From NCBI GenBank assembly GCA_032717465.1, contig CM064667.1, positions 2,365,605-2,429,604 of the forward strand: a stretch of 64,000 nt of DNA. Reading direction: 5' to 3'. The position numbers and the translations under genes are program-made. Position 1 is the first letter of the stretch, and each line of letters begins with the position of its first letter. Below, piece after piece: positions 1 to 11,999 of the stretch. The notes below the pieces were generated by a model. That model saw only the letters and a program-made list of their open reading frames with translations, had not been told where the DNA came from and ran no database searches. This DNA is from Coenobita brevimanus. Its lineage: Eukaryota; Arthropoda; Malacostraca; Decapoda; Coenobitidae.

Positions 1-555
1 TTCACTCACTACGTAATTTAGCGCTAGCATTACGCTAAATGTTATCAAAAGGCCTGTGAATACGTAAAAACAGTTCAATATATTGTAAAATGGTAAAATG
101 TTATTGTAGAAGTATTATGTAAGTAAAAAAAAATATATGTATCATGATTTTAGAATGTTAGCGATTCATGGGAACCAAGTTGGCGGATTTTGCTCGTTTC
201 TCACGATGGTACAATGGTTATTTCTGCTCTATTTTTGTATAAAATCCAATATACTCTTTTATCACATGTTTTTATGTTTGTAATAAATTCATTTCTACTT
301 ACTTTCATTGGTTTCCCAAACTTATAATACCATAGAAAACGTTTGATGCTCACACCGCATAGGGAGAACACGGGACCAGGTGGGACGAACGCAATACCTG
401 GTTAAGCTAATTAGGGACCCCAGGGACCACTTTCGTTGCCACCGGCCATTGTTTCTGACCAAAAGCGAAAGTTTAAGCAAAAAAAAAAAAGGTCGAAAAT
501 TGCCCGGGATTGGGGGGTACCAGTGGTCGAAAAGTTGCCGGGACGGGGCGGGTTA
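1..555. other. No gene seen; AT-rich flank
   Basis: I see no open frame, splice pair or known repeat here. The first 330 bases are AT-rich. Bases 330-555 are GC-richer, with a run of A at about 480-490. No function can be assigned. Confidence 0.5.
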
Positions 556-780
556 AACTAACTTGGGTTTTGAGGTGATAAAGCTTCTTTTCAAAGCAAC
601 GTGTCAATTATAGTAAAAAGAAAGTTGGTCTTACCTTGAAGGCTGACTTACACCGCTGACGACAGCAGTTACATCAAGCTGTTTGCCACTCGTTGTCCAC
701 ACCTTTGCTCCTCGTTCAACTTCTCATTATCGTCCATGTCTTCACCTTTTTCAGCGTCTTTACTCCAACCATTTTCAGTT
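556..780 (-). repeat. Single-copy relative of the 10.1 kb exon-like repeat
   Basis: This stretch matches the region at 10118-10570 in the same order: a 'cttgggttttgag' block, an 'aaaaagaaagtt' block, the core, then 'gttgtccacacctttgctcc' and 'tcgttcaactt'. Here the core is present once; at 10.1 kb it is tandemly repeated. On the - strand the core ends in a good splice donor (CAAG|GTAAGA at about 634), so both may derive from a duplicated exon with its donor. The encoded peptide is not one I recognise. Confidence 0.5.
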
Positions 781-789
781 TCAATATAT

Positions 790-1020
790 TGTCATAGCCT
801 CAATATATATCAGTTTGTGAGAGACTAACGAGGAGAGTATGTGAGTGAGGTGCAGGGGGAGAAGCTGAGGATGAGATGGAGGGATGGAGTAGAGATGTAT
901 ATGTGAGAGGGGGTGTGAGCTGGGGGGAGGGCCGTGCAATGGCGGCAGACAGGGAGAAGATGGTGATTTGTTTGTGGCCACCCCTTACGGGATCAAGGCG
1001 TCTGGCAGTAGGTAACCAAA
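790..1020 (+). mobile_element. LINE-A 3'-end fragment
   Basis: The stretch from 'gagagtatgtgagtgaggt' to 'ggcgtctggcag' aligns with the 3' end of the LINE-A copy at 40080-40320. It includes the block encoding the RMRWRDGVE-like C-terminus and the terminal 'tggccacccc' block. The GATA tail is absent and the element is 5' truncated. It is non-coding debris. Confidence 0.7.
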
Positions 1021-1035
1021 ACATTGGATACTACC

Positions 1036-1484
1036 AATATTACTATACTCTTTTCACTCTAACTTGGCCAAGATTTTCAAAGTTTTTCAGCTTGTTTCTT
1101 AGTTCAGTGGCAGAATGAGACAATGCTATGGCCCTACATCCTTTCCCTAGCACTTCTTTGTGACTATATAGCATCATAAAAAGACAGTACTATGACTCTA
1201 CATCCTTTCCACAGCACTTCTGTGTGACTAGCATCATAAAAAGACAACACTATGGCTCTATATCCTTTCCATAGCACTTCTTTGTGACTAGCATCATAAA
1301 AAGACAATACTATGGCTCTATATCCTTTCCATAGCACTTCTTTGTGACTAGCATCATAAAAAGACAATACTATGGCTCTACATCCTTTCCATAGCACTTC
1401 TTTGTGACTAGCATCATAAAAAGACAGTATTATGGCTCTATATCCTTTCCACAGCACTTCTTTGTGGCTAGCATCATCCTCCAC
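1036..1484. repeat. MITE remnant with internal 60-bp tandem amplification
   Basis: The left edge (about 1043-1066, 'ctcttttcactctaacttgg') matches the terminal inverted repeat of the MITE at 58.67 kb. The following sequence (gacaatgctatggc..., catcctttcc, agcacttctttg) matches that MITE's interior in reverse orientation. From about 1150 to 1480 a 60-bp piece containing 'tatcctttccatagcacttc' is repeated about 5-6 times. The right end is lost where the LINE-B GAT tail begins (1484). Confidence 0.6.
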
Positions 1485-1902
1485 CATCGTCATCATCATC
1501 ATCATCATCATCATTGGCACCTCCTTTCCCACCTTAGGGCAGGGTGAGGAGTAGCAATCTCCAGACAGCCCAAATTTGCTCAGACCAATGGGCCACGCTT
1601 CCATTCGCTCATCATTCAGGCCCCCGGAATCCCGGCTCTAACTGATACCCCCAAAACATTCACTACGTTCTGTAGCTTCACGTAAACATATCGGATTGAG
1701 TCAATCCGGACGCTGACACGTTAAAAAAGGGTTGCCAAAATCCCTGATCATGCACTTCTCACAACATTCATCCAGCCAGCTCGATCTCTTGTCAGTTCCC
1801 TAACCTCAACGACTTCCAAACCTCTCTTCCTCACACACTCATCCACCATATCTCTCCACCTTCTCCTTGACCTACCTTGCCTCCTCCCTTCTTCAAATTC
1901 GC

Positions 1903-2469
1903 TCAGATATACAGTACCTTTTTCACCACTCTATTATTATCCATTCTCTTCACATGCCCATACCATCTCAGTACACTCTTTTCGATTCTGGTGCCCACAG
2001 ACTTCGTTACTCCGCAACTTCCATGAATCACATTATTTCGTATCCTTTCCACCCTGTGTACTCCACATACATTCCTCAGCAGTCCCATCTCCAGTGCTCT
2101 CACTCCTGACTTTTCATTTACATGCCACGCCACAGTCGTACATCCATATGTTAAAGTTGGCACTAACACTCCTTCATGTAAGCCCCGTGCAGCTGCAACA
2201 CCCAAGCCTCTGTTTATCAAGGCCTTCATTGCACCAGCTACTTTCCTTCCTTGTGTCACTCTACTTTCCACTTCTTTTGCACATTTTCCTCTCTTTTCTA
2301 TCACTGTACCCAGGTATTTGAACTCTCTCTCTCTCTCCAATTCCAGTCTCTCTCCATTCACTGTAACATCACACTGTGAGTCACCTTCTCTCTCAGGAAC
2401 CATCACTTTACTCTTGTCTACATTTATTCTCAAGGCACGACACTCACAGACATCAGCAAAACTCAGCAC
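1903..2469 (-). pseudogene. LINE-B reverse transcriptase C-terminal region
   Basis: This is an open stretch of 188 codons from the region downstream of the RT palm. It contains [11 protein letters not shown] (the conserved 'LkiN..KSkvm' motif after the YADD box), then FKYLGTVI, a [11 protein letters not shown] segment, and the LRWYGHVKRM / RMDNNRV C-terminus typical of arthropod APE-type LINEs. The matching region of LINE-B copy 2 lies at 43490-44070. The catalytic YADD segment is just upstream, next to the (TA)n tract. It is a decayed transposon piece, not a host gene. Confidence 0.85.
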
Positions 2470-2613
2470 TAGCCTACCAAGTTCTTGTCAGGTACTTGCA
2501 AGCAGTACTGCATCATCAGCATACAATAAATATGAGATATTCCATCCATCACCATTCATTACCAACGCCATCCCTCTCCATTACTTGTGTTTTTACTTCT
2601 CTCATCACCCCAT

Positions 2614-3547
<934 letters not shown>

Positions 3548-3557
<10 letters not shown>

Positions 3558-6500
3558 CCTCCCCACAAAGAAAAAAGAAATTTACAAAGGAAATTTCTTA
3601 TTACTCTAAAACAATCTGTACATGGCATTACAGAACATGCAAATGTCTTTCCTAATGTTACAAAACATGAGATCTCCCTAGCACGTTCAGTCATAGGTAC
3701 TTGCCAGTATCCCTTTAACAAATCAAACTTACTTATGTACCTAGCCTTTCCGATCTTGTCTATGCAATCTTCCACACGAGGGAGAGGATAAGTGTCTGTT
3801 TTGGTTATCTGATTAACACGTCTGTAGTCAATGCAAAGCCGCTGTGACCCACCTGGCTTAGGGACCAGAGTGACAGGAGAACTCCACTCGCTCTGACAGG
3901 GCTCAATCATCTTGTGGTCCAACAGGTAGCCAAGCTCCTTCTGGATGAGAGGAACTTTCACTGGGTTCACACGGTAAGGAGGCAATTTAATTGGCTTTGC
4001 GTCTCCAACATCGACATCATGCATCAACACAGTGGTTCTTCCTGGAGTGGCACGGAACACTTGCGGGTACTCCTGCAGTAATGCCAAAAACTCCTGCCTT
4101 TCCTTGGGTGGTAGATGAGAAAGCTTAGTCTGGAGATCATTCATGATATCAGGATTCTTCCCCAAACTATCACTCAGGCTCATACTGCATGGGAGAGCTT
4201 CACTTGCAGACTCGGGTGGAACAGCTACAGTGCAGACTGGATTATTTTCGTCCCGCCTGTGATATAACTTTAGCATGTTGATGTGACACAGTTGCTTGCT
4301 CTTTCTACGATCTGGTGTGGCGATGACATAGTTGACATCACTGAGTTTCTTCTCCACGAAATAAGGACCACTAAACTTGGCTTGAAGAGGTTGCCCATGA
4401 ACTGATAGCAGAATCAAAACCTGATCTCCTGGCTGAAAGTGGCGTAACCTGGACTTCTTATCATACCAAGTCTTCATCTTCTCCTGAGCAGCTCCTAAAT
4501 TCTCTCTTGCCAGCTGTAAAGCAGTGGACAGCCGTTCTTTGAACTTCATCACATACTCCAGCAGGTTGACGTCATCTTCCTCCGACAGCCAGCATTCCTT
4601 GAGTAACTTAAGGGGTCCTCTTACTTCATGGCCAAACAGTAGTTCAAAAGGTGAGAAGCCCAGTGATTCATTTGGAGATTCTCTTGCAGCAAATACAACG
4701 AATGGAAGACCTTTATCCCAGTCTTTCTGATGTTCCAAACAGTATTTCTTGAGCATCGATTTGAGTGTTTGATGATATCTCTCCAACGCTCCTTGGGTCT
4801 GGGGATGGTAAGCTGAAGACGTGATCTGGGTGATGCCCAACTCTTTCAGAGACTGCTTGAAAACATTTGACATGAAATTACTTCCCCGGTCTGACTGTAC
4901 CTCCTTAGGCAGACCAAACTTTGTGAAGAACCCTAGCATTTCCTTAACCACGTTCTTTGCTGAGATGTTTCTAAGTGGAATGGCTTCAGGATAACGAGTA
5001 GCCATATCAATCATGGTCAACACATAAGAAAATCCTGAAGAAGTCTTAGGAAGAGGGCCCACAATATCCACCAACACACGGGTGAAAGGCGCCTCAAAAG
5101 GAGGAATGGGAACTAGAGGTGCAACCTTTTCGGTCTGATTACACTTCCCCACAACTTGACAGGTGTGACAAGACTTACAATACCAGGAAACATCCCTGAA
5201 GATACCTGGCCAGTAAAAGTGTTTCAAAATGCGTGCCACAGTCTTCCTCACTCCAAGGTGTCCTGCCAAACTGGAATCATGAGCCACTCTAATGATATCC
5301 TGCCTACAAACACGAGGGATGACAACTTGATGTACAACCTCCCATTCACAGTCGGCTGATGCTGTTGGGGGTCTCCACTTCCTCATAAGTACTCCTGACT
5401 TTACATAATAACAAGTAGAAGCACCGGCTGACTCTTCCTCACTGTCAGCAGAGTTAGCTAGACCATTCAACTCAGGGTCAGCAACCTGCAACTCAATCAA
5501 CTCTTGACGGGACAAATTATCAACACTACGGGGTACTGCCTCATCTGGTGAGTGGTCCAAATTAGCAAGAAAAGTGTCAGCTAGGATAACATCATCATCA
5601 TCATTATCCTCTAAATCACCAGTAACTTTAGACTTAGCCCTAGTGACAGCACATGCAGGGAACACATCAGGGACATCACAATCCTGGGCCGCAGCCACTG
5701 GCTCACCAGACAACTGAGGAGCTGGACACACTTGACTTCCACCAATATCATTTCCAAGTAAGAAAGTTACACCTGACATTGGGAGTGTCTCAACCAACCC
5801 AACCATAACGGAACCATTAACAAAACCAGACTCTAAATTCACTCTGCACAGAGGAACAGAGAAGTAATTATTCCCTACACCTTGTAAGATTACAGTTTCA
5901 TCAGAGGAATTAACATTAGAGCCTAGAACACTGGTCAGCATAAGGGATTGGCAAGCACCTGTATCACGATATATTTTAACTGATTTCCTGTCATTACTGT
6001 CCAGAGGACTGACAAAACCATCAGACAGGAAATTAGCACATGAACTCTTGAGAGTGTCACCCACGTTACTGCTCAAAAGAGGAGCTCCATCATGAGAATT
6101 TAAGTTACCCCTCAAAGCAGGTTCAGTCAACTCAGTTAAAGAATTCTGGGAACTCTCAAGAGTGGACACTAGACCAATTGACTGAATATTTAAAGACTCC
6201 TTTTTGTTCACATCACGCTGTCTCCTGAAACATCTCTCCGTAGTATGACCAAGCTTACTACAATAAGTACATTTACTTTTCTGAAATCTAGAGGTGAAGC
6301 TGGTATTTACTTCCTGAGAAACATCATCTTTATTTTCTTTCCTGTTACCTGTACTCTGAGTAGAGGCAACGTACTTACTCTCAGCTTTCCCTTTTTCTCT
6401 AGAATATCTCTTGTGAGTGAGAACATACTCATCAGCTAAAACTGCAGCATCAGACAAATTATCTATTCTTTTCTCATCAAGATATAGGCTTACATCTTTA

Positions 6501-7324
6501 TAAATACACCTTTTGAAATCCTCCAGCAAAATCATCTGCTTAAATTTACCAAAATCAGAATCCACATTCTTAGAATTTAACCACTGCTCTAACAGATCTT
6601 CTTTGATTTTTGCATACTCAACATGGGATTGCTTATCTTGCTTGTAAGTTGTCCTAAATTTTACTCTATTGGCTTCAGGAACAAGCTCATAGGCCTTAAG
6701 AATCAAGCTCTTAACTACATCATAATTATCAGACTGATCCTGAGGCAAAGATGCATAAGTTACTTGAGCTTTACCGGTGAGAACAGTTTGAAGGAGTACT
6801 GGCCAATACTCCTTAGGCCAATTAAAACCTGTAGCTACCCTCTCAAACAACTGAAAATACTTTGTTAAATCAGATTCATTAAAAGGAGGGACAAGTTTAA
6901 CATTTTTAGCCACATCAAAATCATCAGAGCTAGATGATCCAGTTCCACCTTGTTTCATGCGATACTCATGGTCTGCCTGAATCCTGGCAAGTTCAATTTG
7001 TGCCTGAGCCTATACCTGTGCCTCTTCAATACGAGCATTTGCTTCCTTAACACGAGACTCCGCCTCCTTAGCCTTAGCCTCCTGCAGAGCTAGCTGTAAC
7101 TTAGCTAATTCAATCTGCGTTTGCTCATTTGGAGGAGTTACATTAAACAAGCTTTTATTAATCATGCCAACAATTTGATCTTTAGAATGATGAGAGTGAA
7201 CTGCAATTCCCAATTGTTGAGCAACAAGCTTAAGTTCATTCTTTGTTCTGTTTTCTATATCACACACTGTTTGCACATTTGACAAAAAATCTTTGGCTTC
7301 ATCAAGTGTAGAAATAGTAGCCAT
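3548..7324 (-). pseudogene. Gypsy-1 gag-pol: gag, zinc knuckle, protease, integrase, partial RT
   Basis: One frame from the ATG at 7324 (MATISTLDEAKDF) to 3548, broken once by TAG at 7010-7012. The gag N-terminus is a coiled-coil-like, Ala/Glu-rich stretch continuing across the stop. Counting residues from the ATG at 6958: CCHC knuckle C-TY-C-SKLG-H-TTER-C near 230-243, protease DTGA near 332, and integrase HHCC (HDSSLAGH ... CKSCHTC) near 560-605. The DDE core follows: VDIVG near 630, SDRGSNF near 690, GALERYHQ near 725. An integrase C-terminal GPYFVEKKL block comes next. RT starts near 980 (KLPPYRVNP, RLCIDYRRVN, SKFDLLKGYWQVP) and then degenerates into a short tail at the LTR. The single TAG looks like a CAG-to-TAG change (AQ[V-stop]AQ). 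Confidence 0.92.
3558..3566 (-). promoter_or_regulatory. Gypsy-1 polypurine tract
   Basis: GTGGGGAGG on the - strand directly abuts the 3' LTR (starting TGCTAC). This is the expected plus-strand primer position and form. Its presence shows that the missing RT/RNase H segment was lost between the RT palm and the tract, with the priming site kept. Confidence 0.8.
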
Positions 7325-7390
7325 TATGAATATATCACAGTCACAAAATATCAAACAATATCCTTATGATAATATCCTGAATATCCTGAT

Positions 7391-7403
7391 ATGAGGTCGC
7401 CAA
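7391..7403 (-). other. Gypsy-1 primer-binding-site candidate
   Basis: Five bases inside the 5' LTR on the sense strand lies TTGGCGACCTCAT. A TGGCGACC core a few bases from the LTR is common for animal Gypsy PBS sequences. The tRNA cannot be named by eye, and complementarity is not confirmed. Confidence 0.5.
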
Positions 7404-7408
7404 ATTTA

Positions 7409-8196
7409 TGTTACGGAACAGAGAAAGATAATGTACACTTTAAGTGAGAATACGAAGAGTCACTACTGTCCCGTAAAGTTCCAGGTTCAAAACAAAAGAG
7501 TTAGGTAAAATTACAAGTTAAAGTTTAATGCTTAAATTAACAACAAAACATTCAGGACTCATAAGGATAATGTAATGGCAAATAAACAGGTTAAATATAT
7601 GGATAACTGCAATAGCCTCTATTAACACGAAATTAGCAAGAGTAAATTTATCTAAGTCAGCCCTGATAAAATGAGATACCAGATAATACTCAGTGAATGC
7701 CAGATAAATTATTACAGATACAAACTATTATCAAAAATGACTGACAAAGAACCCTACATAAATTACAAAAAACTTCACTAGGCCTACAAATCAACACCTT
7801 ATGCTATACAGTACAAGGAAAAAATGCAATAACAGTTATACTCAAATTACACACAGCTGCTAGATGTTTGGAGATTTCTTGAGCACTCACAATAATAATA
7901 TCTGTACAGGGGAGGACAGAGATGTGAACAAAATGAGGAGCAGATCTAAGTGGCAATGATGCAGAGACTGAGCTCATTATATAGGGGCCGGCAGAGCCTG
8001 ACACAACTTGTAAGAGGGACGCGCAAATGAAGCGATGGGGACAAACGGTCGACAATCCCGCACTGAATAACAGAAAGGACGACTTACTCTACTATAACGG
8101 TAGAAGGGGGGGACTGAGGCAGAACACGCTCGTGATGAAACATGCAGCAACTGTGCGTTAAAATTACACAAAGGATGATGAAATCATAGGCTATGT

Positions 8197-8200
<4 letters not shown>
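7409..8200 (-). repeat. Gypsy-1 5' LTR
   Basis: 792 bp, TGTTACGG...CTATGTAACA on the + strand, with perfect 6-bp inverted termini (TGTTAC/GTAACA). It is a direct repeat of 2767-3557. On the sense strand it should carry the promoter; a 'ctatataatgag'-like TATA box is visible on the - strand near 7973-7985. Confidence 0.95.

Positions 8201-8249
<49 letters not shown>
8201..8249. repeat. (TA)n microsatellite inside LINE-B RT, right part
   Basis: Continuation of the tract at 2618-2766 after the Gypsy-1 insertion. It is followed at once by 'attgaacaaccatgggg', the complement of the RT FNIY/SPWLF coding sequence. Confidence 0.95.
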
Positions 8250-8254
<5 letters not shown>

Positions 8255-8939
8255 CATTGAACAACCATGGGGACATCACACATCCTTATCGCACGGCCAC
8301 ACCGATCGTGAACCATTAACTTAGATGCCCATTTACCCTTAAACACTCCTCACCACCATCATAAAAACTCTTGACAGCACCTAGCAGCTTACCATCTACA
8401 CCATACATCCGCAAAACCTTCCACAATGCTTCTCTGTCTACTTTTGTCGTATGCTTTTTTCAGATCCTAGAATGCCATAAACACCTTATAATCCTTCTCA
8501 CAAGCCTTCTTCTTTATCTGTCTCACTGTAAATATTTGATCCACAAGTCTCCTTCCATCCTGTTCATCACTCACTAGGACTTTTGATATCTCTCTTACTT
8601 TCTCTGTAGTTATTCTTACATATACCTTCCCTACCACACTAATAAGCTTATGCCACGATAATTCTTGCACTCACTTCGCTCACCTTTATTTTTGTACAGG
8701 GGTACAATCACAGCCTTTTTCCACTCTGCAGGCACAGTTTCACTCATCCATGCCTCCTTACATATCTCCAACAAGCACTTCATTCCACTCTGTCCACTAC
8801 ACTTAAGCATTTCTGCATACACCTCATAAACCCCAGCTGCTTTCCCATTTTTCAGCCGATTCACAGCGCTCTTCACCTGTGCGAGTGTCACGTCTCCTGG
8901 CACTGCATTCCTTCTCTGCACAACCCCAAAACCAATCAT
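8250..8939 (-). pseudogene. LINE-B reverse transcriptase core
   Basis: Broken RT core on the - strand. From 8939: KSAVNRLKNGKAAG, a VPAEWKKAVIVPLYK block and KNYRGISLL (classic LINE RT fingers/palm), then in another frame ISVVGKVY, a degraded EQ-G-R-F-R region, KDYKVFMAF, and further along the DLEKAYDKVD-like and RMYGVDGKLL segments. At least two frameshifts are visible (near 8640 and 8460). It corresponds to 42549-43230 in LINE-B copy 2. No intact protein is possible. Confidence 0.88.
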
Positions 8940-9100
8940 GTTTACAGCCGCTACGCAGCTGCCAATTTTAGGCCAGGTTAGAGTAAAATGAGTTTAGTTT
9001 AAGAGGTTCCTAGCACATCCTCTGTAGCTATTTAACCTAGTGCTTCTTTGTTACTTATCATATTTTACCTTAAATTGGCTAATAGTGTTGAAACATAAAT
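8940..9100. other. Short unique spacer with MITE-like motifs
   Basis: Contains 'ggttagagtaaaatgag' and, about 70 bp on, 'cattttacc'-like sequence in inverted orientation, plus 'agtgcttctttgttact', resembling the interior of the 58.7 kb MITE. It is too degraded to delimit. Confidence 0.35.
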
Positions 9101-9104
9101 AAAA

Positions 9105-9610
9105 AATGGCAGGGATAAGGCACTGAATAGGGAGGCTGCCAGAGATCGAGCAGCGTGGAAATCAGCCATTAGGTGACCAAGGCCAGCGCATGCATGTTGG
9201 ATCCTTTATCAATAGTACAGTACTGGGAGTGTTATCTCAGGGATAAAGGACTGAATAGGGAGGCTGCCAGAGATCGAGCTGCATTGAAAGCCACCATCAG
9301 GTGTCCAAGGTAGACGCACTGAAGCAGGTTAGAGCCTTCATAAATGATACAATACTGAGAGTGTGGCATCAGGGGTAAAGGTCCATAGGGAGGCTGCCAG
9401 AGATCGAGCTGGGTGGAGAGCCGCCATTAGGTGACCAAGACAGATGCACTGAGGCAGGTTGGAGCCTTTATAAATGATACAATACTGAGAGTGTGACATC
9501 AGGGGTAAGGGAGTGAAAAGGAAGGCTGCCAGAGATTGAGCAGCGTGTAGAGTCGCCATTAGGTGACCAAGGCTGAGGCATTGCTGCTGGAGCCTTTATA
9601 AACAATACAA
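9105..9610. repeat. Four-copy tandem repeat of about 130 bp
   Basis: The block 'aggctgccagagatcgagc' recurs at 9133, 9261, 9391 and (diverged) 9523, so the period is 128-132 bp. Each unit also contains 'gccattaggtgaccaagg', 'gagccttta-aaa-gatac' and 'actgagagtgt'. No coding potential or known family recognised. Confidence 0.85.
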
Positions 9611-9825
9611 AGTGTGTGCATTCAGTAGTAATGCTAAGTCAGTCCACTTCTACACCAAAGTACAGTACATGCTTGGCTGTCATCAACCCTGGCAGGTACT
9701 TGCATCAGTCAAATGTAGCTAAACACTTGGTAACTACACAATTATCACGGAAAAGACATTCACCCACAGGTATACAGCACAGGCCAAGAAGCACGGCTAA
9801 ATTACACTACCATTTTTTTATTGAC

Positions 9826-10070
9826 CTGGGAGGAGGGCAGCGAAATGGCAGGGGATAGGGTGACATGGAGGCGATTTGTTGGGGGTGTGAGCTGGGAGAA
9901 GGGCAGCGAAATGGCAGGGGATAGGGTGACATGGAGGCGATTTGTTTGGGGTGTGAGCTGGTGGGAAAGGATACGAAATGGCAGGGGACAGGGTGACATG
10001 GAGGTAATTTGTTTGTGGCTACCCCTTAAAGGATTAAGGCATCTGGCAATAGATTAACAGACAGATAGAT
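9826..10070 (+). mobile_element. LINE-A 3' end, 68-bp segment in three tandem copies
   Basis: The C-terminal coding segment of LINE-A ('gcgaaatggcaggggatag' to 'ggcgatttgt') is present three times in tandem, followed by the terminal 'tggctacccc' block, 'ggcatctggcaatag' and a decayed GATA tail (10050-10072). The family end is the same as at 40250-40335. Confidence 0.8.
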
Positions 10071-10117
10071 AAACTTGTCGTCATCATACCAACTTTACTC
10101 AATTTTTTGCCCATAAA

Positions 10118-10570
10118 ATGAACTTGGGTTTTGAGCTAACAAGAGTCCTATTTTGCAATGTGTCAAAAAGAAAGTTAAGTCTCACCTTGGAGGATGTCAA
10201 GTACACGTATGATGGCAGCAGCTACATCACCTTGGAGGATGTCAAGTACACGTATGATGGCAGCAGCTACATCACCTTGGAGGATGTCAAGTACATGTAT
10301 GATGGCAGCAGCTACATCACCTTGGAGGATGTCAAGTACACGTATGATGGCAGCAGCTACATCACCTTGGAGGTTGTCAAGTACACGTATGATGGCAGCA
10401 GCTACATCACCTTGGAGAATGTCAAGTACACGTATGATGGCAGCAGCTACATCAGGTTTCATACGCGTTGTCCACATCTTTGCTCCACCTCGTTCAACTT
10501 CTATCACCTTGTTCAACTTCTCTATCATCCATCTTCACCTCGTTCAAACTCAGTACTACAACTGTCCTCT
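10118..10570 (-). repeat. 45-bp exon-like tandem repeat, six units, splice-donor-like motif per unit
   Basis: Six units of 45 bp (about 10184-10452), each containing 'cttggaggatgtcaagtaca' and 'gatggcagcagctacatc'. Because 45 is divisible by three, both strands stay open: ITLEDVKYTYDGSSY on +, VLDILQGDVAAAIIR on -. On the - strand the array follows an open segment (MIEKLNKVIEVERGGAKMW) and ends in CCAAG|GTGAGA, a good donor; each internal unit has CCAAG|GTGATG. With the single-copy relative at 556-780 this suggests a duplicated exon fragment amplified in frame. The protein is not recognised, and a purely non-coding minisatellite remains possible. Confidence 0.6.
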
Positions 10571-10738
10571 GTTTCTCCTCCATATCAGTCGTGGCAAATC
10601 CTGAAAATAATAATAACAACAATTTTGTCCAAGGGAATTCATGGGTGCTCTAAGTGGCTGTACTTTTTGATGGTAAATCCAAATATGAAATCAGAGTTTT
10701 CCTCTCAGGCGTAGTATTCTTGTGACGCCACGTGTGCT

Positions 10739-11500
10739 GTGGCACACCTAATGTCTGACTTGGCTCGTATCTCTGACTGGGGTAAAAATAATCTTGTTTT
10801 TAATGCGTCAGAGACTCAGTTCTTACATCTATCAACCCGACAAAATCTTCCACATGTATACCCACTAATGTTTAATAATATTCAGCTTAATCCTGCATCA
10901 TCCTTGAACATGCTTGGGGTTTCATTCACTCAGGACGTATCTTGGAAAGATCATATTACATCTCTTGTAAAATCTGCTTCCAAGAGATTGGGTGTGCTAA
11001 GCCGACTCCGTACCTTTTTTGCCCCTGCACAGCTGTTGACTTTATACACGGGTTTTATTCGCCCCTGTGCAGAGTATAACTCTCATGTGTGGGGAGGCTC
11101 CCCACATACAGCTCTTCTCAATAGGGTGGAGTCAAAGGCTTTTCGTCTCATTAACTCTCCTTCTCGTACTGGCTCCCTTCAACCTCTGTCACTTCGCCGC
11201 ACTGTTGCATTTTTATCTCTTCTATTGCTACTTCAATGGTCACTGCTCCTCTCTACTGTCTGTATAAATCCCTCCACCTCTACGACGGGCGCGTAGCACC
11301 CGTCTAGCAGCAAACCCTCATCCCTTTTCTGTCCAACTCTCTAATGCAAGAGTTAACTGTTACTCCCAGTCCTTCATTTATGCAGCAGGTCAACTCTGGA
11401 ACTGTCTCGCTCTGTCTGTATTTCCTACTTCCGACGATCTCCAGTTTTTCAAACACATAGTGGTAGGTGGTGGCAACCATCATCCACTCACTTGATGTAG
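10739..11500 (+). pseudogene. Jockey-like LINE (LINE-E) RT C-terminal fragment
   Basis: About 185 codons open to 11296 with the features downstream of the RT active site in Jockey/CR1-type LINEs: DLARISDWGKNNLVFNASET, then LNMLGVSFTQDVSW, HITSLVKSASKRLGVLSRLR and GFIRPCAEYNSHVWGG (the 'LYKGFVRP..EYa..vWGG' motif), followed by LLNRVESKAFRLI. Near 11225 the frame shifts: the natural continuation (LFY-YFNGHCSSLL) is in another frame, and the protein tail runs on to about 11490 (AAGQLWNCL). It is 5' truncated and non-functional. Confidence 0.88.
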
Positions 11501-11990
11501 TGCAGCCTGCTTCTTCCTTAGCCTTTATCATTCTTTTTCTGTGCCTGCCCTCCTCTCTTCCTATTTCTCCCATCTTTCGTGTCACTTCTTATTGCTTTTC
11601 TTTCCTTTACAGGTGGCTTTACATTGAGTGACAAGCCAAATGGTTTCCTGTAAGCCAAGAAACCATTTACAACGCTGGGTGGTAGCCATATAACCAAACC
11701 ATACGTGCTCCCTACGTGTCAACAAGTGGGTTGGTGGAGGATTAGTGCCCCTCCCCGTAAAACAACTCACTCAAAGTCAAATGGCCACCTTCTTACGGGA
11801 TTATGGCGTCTGGCAATAGACAGATAGATAGAAAGTGTGTCCAGGCATCTCGAAATGAACGGATCTTAAATTTGGCTCTCATTTGTATTTTGCTTTTTTT
11901 CTTGGAAGGAACGGTTTCCTGGCTCGTGGCCTTTGGTTCCTTCTTTCTTGCATTAAAAATAATATATATATATGTTCGTCATTTATCGTA
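11500..11990 (+). mobile_element. LINE-E 3' UTR remnants interrupted by a LINE-A terminal piece
   Basis: The block 'gagtgacaagccaaatggtt' and 'ggaaaccattta' (11615-11700) recurs at 28195-28260. The block 'tctcgaaatgaacggatctt' (11845-11865) recurs at 26185-26215. Between them, 11779-11832 is the last 50 bp of LINE-A ('aaatggccacc...ggcgtctggcaatag' plus GATA tail). This is a mosaic of transposon ends with no coding sequence. Confidence 0.6.
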
Positions 11991-11999
11991 CTCAGGGAA

